This document shows positions 56,816 to 64,000 of a DNA stretch of 64,000 bases, one piece after another (positions within the stretch are counted from its first letter, which is position 1; every line of letters begins with the position of its first letter). The stretch comes from Euclidia mi. Lineage: Eukaryota; Arthropoda; Insecta; Lepidoptera; Erebidae. The stretch is taken from the NCBI GenBank assembly GCA_944739405.2, contig OX123197.2, forward strand, positions 57,388,047-57,452,046, given 5' to 3'. The notes under the pieces are model-generated. The model was not told the DNA's origin. It made no database searches and saw only the letters and a program-made list of their open reading frames with translations. The position numbers and the translations under genes were made by a program.

Positions 56816-57318
56816 CTAGCTGGTAGTCGCGGCTTCGCACGCGGATAGTAATAATATTTTATTTTAACTTTCATACTTTGCGCGCACACTACAACCTCCT
56901 CAATTAAGCCTTTTCGTAAAATTTGTTCTTAGTGGACGCCTAAAATAAATAATGTACAACTTCTAACGATTTTCGAAAGTTAATAATAACTGAATATACA
57001 CATAAAGGTATATATACTACGTAGAGTCGGTATCGTGACAACAGCGCTATCTACCGAGTCAAATTGTAGCCTATATGTAGCGCTCTAAAGTCTTCTACCT
57101 TGTGGTGAAAGTCTCATTTAAATCGGTTCAGGCGTTCCAGAGATTAACCTGAACAAACAGAAAGACAGACAGACAGACAGACGTACAGACAGACAGACAA
57201 AAATGTTAAAAAGGGTTTTTTTGGACTTAGAATCGCGTAACTAACTATATGCACTTGAAAAAACATGGTTATTTTCAAATCACACACAGACACTTCAATT
57301 TTATTTGTATGTGTAGAT
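56816..57318 (+). repeat. Interspersed repeat E, single full copy
   Basis: Starts ctagctggtagtcgcggctt and ends tttgtatgtgtagat, with a cagacagaca microsatellite (about 57165-57200). Collinear with 47647-48175 but lacking about 25 bp near aataatgtacaac. Confidence 0.85.
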
Positions 57319-57445
57319 TATCTACCAAAAAATATTAAACAACAATTCTTAATAATATATGATGTTCGCTTAAGAAGGGCTAGGCTATATTTATACTTGG
57401 ATTCGAGTATTAAAGATATATATTTTTTATAATACTATTCTACCA

Positions 57446-57525
57446 CAATAGCCTTATCTAATCCCAAACTAAGCAGAGCTTACAGTTATTATGGGTGCTA
57501 GACAATATACAAACATACTAAACGT
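57446..57525 (-). repeat. SINE family B tail fragment
   Basis: ctaatcccaaactaagcagag ... ttatgggtgctagacaatat: 3' part of the SINE seen at 51034-51291. Confidence 0.7.
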
Positions 57526-58544
57526 AAAAAATGTTCGTAATGATCGGTACTATATGGGGTTTTTGTTTTCGTTAAGGGTTTTTTTACACCCTGTATGTAT
57601 TAAACGTGTAAATAAAAAGTGACTTCATTGGTTATTTATAGTGAACCATCTAGGTTTTGTATTATCTGAGTCTTAACCTATTATTCAGTTTTATAGCTTT
57701 TATTTTTGCCGCTCAAGCTTTTAAAGTGTGAATTTTATCTTGCAATATTCGAGTAAAACAAGTTAAGTAGAACTTAAGTGATTTTGAGGTGCAACTTACT
57801 TCGTCGTTAGTCTAATGGTTTAATTAAGTGTTTCTTCATTACAAACTTCAAGTTATATCCACGTTCTTTGTAGTAATACATTGTAAATGATGTTTTTCTA
57901 GAGCTTTTTAGCCTGGAGCGATTAAATTTCATGGCCTTAGTTTCATGTTATGCTTGAAAATGTTTTAGAAAGTGCTCGTACATTGAATATCATGTCTTAA
58001 CGAACAATTTTAAACTGATTATTCTATCTCCATAAGAAACAGCACTCAGTATTAACTTACAAAGTGACATTCAAAGGTACGACTGTAAAATTATGGCAGT
58101 GTATCAATATCAGTATAAAACCATCTTGGCATAGCAGTCTTAAAGGTATCAACAGACTGCCATGCAAAGGTTATCGAATTCGTATCCGAGGCGCACACCA
58201 CTATCTTAGTGGAGGCACATTACTGTGAGCGTATTGAATTGTCAATTGTCGCTTGCCCCGTGTCTATGTGGTGATACAGTAATGAAATTAAGAGTGGGAC
58301 AAGACCAAATATAACTATTCTGTTTGAAAATCGTTGACGAAGCAGCAAAAATACCACTACCAACTAATATACATTTACTAGGATATGCTTCAAGAATACG
58401 AATATTACTTCGCTCTATGAAATCAGACTGAGACTTATAAATCACATGACATGTCATAATCCGAAGCATAACTTTAAACTACAGAAATAAAGACTAATCT
58501 TAATTCCATATCGTCCAAGGTAAATCATACATACATACATACAT
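57526..58544. other. Spacer, nothing recognised
   Basis: AT-rich; an ATAC microsatellite (about 58530-58545) precedes the next SINE. Confidence 0.4.
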
Positions 58545-58653
58545 AGACTCACGCCTGTTTCCCCGAAGGGGTAGGCAGAGGCATATTAAACGCCCACTTT
58601 TCGCCAGTGTTTTGATCCCACGTAATAGGTGGCGAGCATATTGCCGCTTATCG
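58545..58653 (-). repeat. SINE family A, 3' part (copy 9)
   Basis: gactcacgcctgtttccccg, aggggtaggcagaggca, cgtaataggtggcgagca. 5'-truncated. Confidence 0.8.
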
Positions 58654-59341
58654 GGATATTTTGTTTGCCAGAGCCTCGTCCGTTGATCGGCAGGTGCACC
58701 ACTTGCAGGTGAGGTTGGCTTGGGACCCTAAGTTCTTGGTGGGAACACTATGCAGCCTTACTATCACCCAAGGTAAATCTTTTGATATACTTAAGTCGCT
58801 TATAAGCTTTCCAAGGCACTTTAATACTGTACATAAAGTATTTAAGAGAAAAGTATTTCTAGCGGAATTCGCTTACGAATGATATAAACTGGCCCTGGCT
58901 TTATTTATTGTCTTAACTTCAAGAAAATGTTCTGAAGTATTCAAGATATTATTCACCGGATTTAGGTTTTAAATACGATATTATTACTTTAAGTAGTCTG
59001 GGACTTGTTTGAGTCTTTTCGTCCAACTTTCTGTTTAGAAGACGCTGAATTTTGACAACATGTTAGAAATGTGATTGTCGTTTTGGATAAAATAAATGTT
59101 CTACGATATCATTATATTCGTGGTTATGATGCTTTAATAGTGCTATATACACAGTGGCAAAAGACCAATCACCTAGCCGAAGTCTACTCGCTTTGCATAT
59201 AATGCTACGTCATACCATCATTTAAATACCTACCTATCTACGGGCGTGTGGGACATGTATAGAACAAATCGGCGCCGCAAAGCATCGATATTTTAATAAT
59301 AAAAAATAAATTGTGACTTCAGCCTCAATATCTCCTGAAGC
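58654..59341. other. Spacer with an unplaced open frame
   Basis: A 73-codon frame (58661-58882) ends FNTVHKVFKRKVFLAEFAYE, which faintly recalls the last residues of some LINE RTs. Too short to assign. Confidence 0.3.
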
Positions 59342-59434
59342 AGTAATTTCCCAGGTATGGTGCCCAGGTAAAAATGTTTGTTATGCATTCATAACAAACA
59401 TTTTTTACCTCGGCACCATACCTGGGAAATTACT
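59342..59434. repeat. 93-bp near-perfect hairpin
   Basis: Arms of about 44 bp (agtaatttcccaggtatgg ... against the complement ending gggaaattact) with a 4-nt loop (catt) and two small mismatched spots. Confidence 0.85.
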
Positions 59435-60251
59435 ATTGTACCATTGTACAATATGGGATTTTAACTTTTAGTTAAGGGTCTTTTTGCACCATGTACACAA
59501 TACAGTACATCTAAAGATTTACCAGAATTAGTTGGTAAAGGGTTTTACAAAACGGATATAATTTTTAGGCATTCTTCGCTCGAGATATGTTCGCTTTTAC
59601 TAATGATGGAAATGCTCGTTTAAGGAATCAAGTTTAAGTATATTTTATAGAGAATATATAAAATTTATTTCAAAACCTAGTTTTCTTTCTAAATCATTAT
59701 TAATGTAGACAAGTATCCCAGAGTCGGGCATTAGGCCGAAAATGCAAAATTAATACTTATCTTTCCTCGAACTTTCTTCCGTGATACTTCCCGATTCTGC
59801 AAAAATTCGCGTATATTACGGGACGGTGGTAATAACTCCACTTATACGGCTAAATGTCTCATCAAACGACATGAAGTATTCCGGCTGTACCGGCAGACTT
59901 CGAAAACATAATTAGAAGTCTTTTTTGTTCCGCAGTGGAGCAAGTTTTCCGATGAGGCGCATGTTGAAGAAGTACAAGGAAAATGCCTTCAGAGCAACAA
60001 GTTTTTCTATGCTGAATAGAAGTTTACAAACTTACTTTATATAGTATAATTGTATAGGATAAGGATGTGGACGAATGGCGAAATTTGAATTTGTGTTGCA
60101 AAATTGTTTTTCCTTTTGTTGTTGGTTGCAAATTGGTGAATGAGGTAGGTAGTATGCTTTCTGAACTATCTTCAGTAATTACTTAACAGAAGAGAGATCC
60201 AAAAAATGGAAGGATAACAAGTATGATGGTTATTGGCATATTTTTATACTG

Positions 60252-60788
60252 ACTGTAAGAACGGTACCGGAAACCCATACCAGTGATTTAGTACATGATA
60301 CAGAGGCGGTCGAATTTTCCTTTTCTTTTTCCATATAATGAAATAGTAACTTTTGTCGACACTCTGTTATTTTTTTTAAATGCTAAGAATTAAACATGAA
60401 CATGGTGCTTTTACCCGGACGCGATATTGGCCGCGACGCGCGGCTGCGCCTGAGTAAGCGCGCCATGTACAATAGACAAACTTAACGCTAGTACACCATA
60501 AAGGTGAAAATCACTCAGCAAGACATGGTTGCGTCCAGTTCCCTATTCAAACGTAATATGGGGGAGTGGTTTTGTATTAGTGTGCGTGTGCGTCGATTCT
60601 ATGAGCAAGCCAAAGGAAACTTTTTTAAACTGATCGACCACAAACTTGTTTGATTGTACATCGTAATCGCCGCTGTTGGGCCGTAACAGCTGAAAGCTCG
60701 ACCACCAAGGGCCTCAGTATCATGTACTGAATCACTGGCATCAGTTTTCGGTATAGGTATACTGGGTGGAAGGAACGGTCCTTACACC
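60252..60788. repeat. Diverged inverted-repeat unit, possible MITE
   Basis: accagtgatttagtacatgat (about 60280-60300) pairs with atcatgtactgaatcactgg (about 60719-60738). The similarity extends outward (gtaagaacggtacc against ggaacggtccttac). A second small palindrome (tatactgggtg/cacccagtata) marks the right edge. Confidence 0.45.
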
Positions 60789-60804
60789 CAGTATAAAATT
60801 CTTC

Positions 60805-60900
60805 CGTTACTGATTGACGGTTTTATTACAGTCAACGTACAACCAAAACTATTGGGCGCAAGAAACTGAAATAGGGCGTATATTTTCCTTACATCTTAAA
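60805..60900 (-). repeat. Interspersed repeat D scrap
   Basis: gttactgattgacgg ... ccaaaactattgggcgcaag, aactgaaatagggcgtat. Matches part of 21388-21592. Confidence 0.5.
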
Positions 60901-61422
60901 TTTTGTGGAAGCACTCTAAATTATTTTGGTCTACAATTTCAGTACTTAAGCTAATATGTGGCACTACAAGCTTCTCCACCTTTCAGTAAAAGTTGCAATA
61001 AAATTGACAAAACAGATATATGGTAAGGTATATGTACGAGTGGTTATACGTACGAGTATGTAAACGACTAAATAACTATATGCACTTGCGATATTTTTTT
61101 TAATCATGGACAGATAATTATTTCCTTTTTTACATGTATAAATAAATATTTGTACACAATTGGTAAAAACAGTCTTACCGCAGACTTTGTTCGAAGAAAA
61201 ACATTTTCTTTTTCAATAAACAATAACAAATATTCCACTGAAACCATTGAAATACTGCTAGAGTAATCCAATCTGCGACCTTAGATATACTATCATCTCG
61301 GCAGTAAAATGCAGGTGCCTTTATGGAAATCTCTAACGAGATAACGTAGCCAAGCGTTGTAGAGATATTTTAACAAAATGGAGCGGGCTAAATATAAACT
61401 TTGGAGTCTAGAGTGTTTCTAG

Positions 61423-61650
61423 ACAGCGCCTGTATCTACGTAGCGGTAGGCAGAGGTGTAATATTACACACACGTAACGCCGTGTTACGAATTTTAGGTC
61501 CCACGTTACAGGGGACCTATTGCCATTACCAGGCACATTGGCAGGCTCCGTGCTGCTACTAAGAATTCGGATAAACTCAGTAACTCTTTTTTCCGCCCCG
61601 GGAATCGAACCCGGGACCCGATCTGAATACGCTATCCTTTGGACCACGGA
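61423..61650 (-). repeat. SINE family A (copy 10)
   Basis: ggtaggcagaggtgtaatatta, gtgctgctactaagaattc, ccccgggaatcgaacccggg, acgctatcctttggaccacgg. Nearly full length with an intact-looking B box. Confidence 0.87.
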
Positions 61651-62465
61651 AGTAGTCAACAAACAACATATAAATTTGAGCTTGCTTGGTCGTTTACATC
61701 AATTTTACGCTGTCTTTTGAGATTTGTTTCAAGTATCTGGTATGTATTAGGTACTGTCACAAATACTATATAAAGGATTTGACTGATTTTTTTAAGCTTT
61801 TCCACAGAGCGGCAGCCTGTCTGACCACCGAAACTCGAAAAAAGGAAGAGCTATATTCCAATTAAAAATCTGAACAAAGATTCGTGGTAAATATTCAAAA
61901 GACAATATAGACTTACTATTTTCTTTTAAGAGGTCGTGGGTTTGTTTTTCATCCAAGTAATTTTTGTGTGATTAGGTTGATTATTTATTGTTATTTAAAT
62001 TATTACCTTAAATATGAATATATTTAATTTTGTTTGGCAGATATTTGATTAACTAAACAGGGTTACCAGATTGGGATTAGACGGTCGTATGTAGATAAAA
62101 GAGTACTATTTTTTAGAGTTACAATCTATATGTAATTACGTCAGCCCCGTTGTAACATTTGTTGTGAAAAGCCCGCTTCCCACTGTGCTTAGTTTTGAGG
62201 ACGGACGCGCGCGGCACCTTTGAATTTACTCGACTCGCGGTATAACTTAAAAGAGGTAAGCGCGTCTGTCCGTAATATTATTCAACTTTTTAAGATAAAT
62301 AAACTTTGAAACTAACTTAGCGGCATTATTCTCGAGACTAGGTAATAAGTTAGGTAGGTAAGTCCTAGAATCATTAATTTGACATGTAACTGTTCTATTT
62401 CAGTTTCAATAGAAATTCTAATACATAGGTTACATACCTAATACATAGGTATGTATATCACTACA
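61651..62465. other. Spacer, nothing recognised
   Basis: A GC-richer patch at about 62200-62270 is notable; no gene or repeat family identified. Confidence 0.4.
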
Positions 62466-64000
62466 TATCATGGATGTAATGGAAGAACTAAATAACTCAG
62501 ATTTTGGCCAAATTGACCTTTTACCATTTTCGTGAACCCCAAAATGTGCCGCATCTTTTGGTCTAACAAATTAACATTCTTATATCTTAACCCAGTCCAA
62601 AAACAAAGCCATTTTTGTGTTTCAATTGTAGAACTTGATACTTGATGGCATGGGCTGTTTCCGCAACTCCACGTCTTGGCGTGTATTTTGCGTGCGGGTG
62701 GGAATGGTGTCGTCATTCGAGCCACCCCAGCTCTTCGAGGAAGGCCAGCAGACTCTTGATGTGGCCCACTGCTTCCCTTAGTGTGCTGTATCTGGACAGG
62801 TACTGCTGCTTGTACTGTGCGACCTCAGGGCAGTCAAGGAGCAGGTGGGCTGCCGTCTCGTCTGCTACCATACAGGCCCTGCACAGCGGGCTGTCGGTGA
62901 TACCTACAGTAAATAGGTGTTTATTAAAGAATCCGTGTCCTGTGTAGGCAGCTGTGACTGTCCGCAGTTGTTGTTTGGACAGCCGGAGGATTTGTTTGGC
63001 TATCTTACCGTCTACTGCGGGAAGAGCCTCCTTGGCCTACCTACATGTTTAAATACCAATCCAGGACTGGTTGTGTTGGGTCCTGGTCCTATTTCTTATC
63101 AGGTTGCGATAAAAACCAGAAGGGAGGGGAAGAATGGGCTCGGGTCCCACCACCTCTAAAGTGGCCCCTCTTCTGGCAAGTACGTCGGCTGCGTCATTCC
63201 CTCTTGAGCCACTGTGGCCCTTGATCCGTTGCGGTGATAATTTGTTTTGTTTACCTACCTCTGTTTGTTTCTGGTGGCATTCAAGCGTGAGTGCCGAGGT
63301 GATATGGCTTTTGAGGGCTGAGAGGACAGCCTTACTTTCTGAGAGGATCCTAATGGATCGTTCCCTTACCTCACGTGCCAGCTGGGGCAGCTAGGATTAT
63401 GCCAAAACATTCGGCCTGGTAGACCCTGTTGTAGGCTCCCAGCGGTGCTGCGATGTTGATGTTTAGGTCTCCGGAGAATACTCCTGAACCCGTACCTGTA
63501 TCCGTCTTAGACCCATCTGCAAAGATCGTGAGCTCGATGTGGTTAACAATTCCTTCGTGTAGATCCTCGTACAGTTGGATTTTGTATTTCTTGTCTAACA
63601 GAAATTGTTTCGATATTCGGTCGCCAATGGCTTGTGTGAGAGGAACTTTTTTAAAGAGTGTATTTAAGTTGCTAGTGTGCGGTGTGTTAGTGTCTTTCCA
63701 GAGCTTCAGAGCTCTTAGCCGGACCGCCAACATCGTTGTTTCCTGTTGTATAAACAGGTGCAGTGGAGGCAGGTCCAGCAACACTTCGAGTGCCGCTATA
63801 GGTGTAGTTTTCATACAGCCCGTGGCCGCTAGGCATGCAAGTTTTTGAAGCTTTTGAAGCTTGTTGACGGCCGTTGTTAGGTTAGTCCGAGGCCACCACA
63901 CTACTGCGCCGTAGCTTATCATCGGACGTATTATTGTCTTATAGAGCCATAAGACAATTTTGGCGGATAGGCCCCAGCGTTTACCTATTATCTTCTTGCA
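62466..64000 (-). pseudogene. LINE ORF2 3' end with RNase H domain, 5' part outside the window
   Basis: Open from the window end to 63371 (YKTIIRPMISYGAVVWWP, then KLQKLACLAATG, typical post-RT thumb). An RNase H start follows at LTIFADGSKTDTGTGSGV (catalytic Asp) and YQAECFGIILAA (Glu). A frame change near 63385 leads into SIRILSESKAVLSAL (Asp position replaced by Glu-Ser-Lys type) and KGHSGSRGNDAADVLAR, the last RNase H motif. After it comes a zinc motif CRACMVADETAAHLLLDC (about 62900-62845), and the ORF stops near 62715. An RNase H after RT marks I/R1/Loa-type LINEs; the clade is not assigned. The short 3' UTR reaches about 62470. Confidence 0.85.

Larger units (their letters stand above)
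59435..61422. other. Spacer with inverted repeats
   Basis: Holds the inverted pair listed at 60252-60788 and the repeat D scrap at 60805-60900. No coding feature recognised. Confidence 0.4.

Overview
The window looks like insect nuclear DNA, most likely from a moth or butterfly (Lepidoptera). The evidence is AT-rich spacer DNA, many copies of tRNA-headed SINEs whose body and tail match repeats I know from lepidopteran genomes, a Helitron with the terminal sequence common in that order, a piggyBac-type element flanked by TTAA, and an insect errantivirus-like LTR element. I found no convincing host protein gene, rRNA, true tRNA or CRISPR array. Nearly every coding-like stretch is transposon-derived and most are broken.

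Layout. 0-12.5 kb: three relatives of one non-LTR family (a truncated copy at 1-1.7 kb, an almost complete reverse-strand copy at 6.1-10.8 kb with ORF1 and an endonuclease-RT ORF2, and a short C-terminal scrap at 12.1-12.4 kb) among SINE copies. 12.5-19.8 kb: a Helitron of about 7.25 kb with Rep (HUH, two-Tyr) and PIF1-type helicase, broken by one stop and one frame change, and preceded by a 157-bp near-perfect inverted repeat. 20.1-23.7 kb (reverse) and 27.7-32.1 kb (forward): two decayed copies of a second non-LTR family. Between them lies a GC-rich retroposon (23.8-24.4 kb) with a poly(A) tail and a 16-bp target-site duplication. 34.7 and 37.0 kb: two fold-back insertions with 18-bp and 13-bp target duplications; the second carries a hammerhead-ribozyme-like core. 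38.3-45.4 kb: an LTR element with gag, partial pol and env, nearly identical LTRs and a TATC duplication, but crippled. 46.7-51.3 kb: SINEs and a tandemly expanded interspersed repeat.

51.3-55.6 kb is a nest: a reverse-strand non-LTR element is interrupted at a TTAA by a 2.8-kb piggyBac-like element, which itself holds a fragment of a restriction-like-endonuclease LINE, and the same host LINE also carries a TTA-flanked MITE. 56-62 kb: MITEs, SINEs and unrecognised spacer. 62.5-64 kb: the 3' end of a non-LTR ORF with an RNase H domain, running off the window.

The genes do not form a pathway; they are copies of selfish elements at different stages of decay. The most informative signals are nested insertion boundaries, target-site duplications and several small-loop palindromes that look like template-switch mutations.
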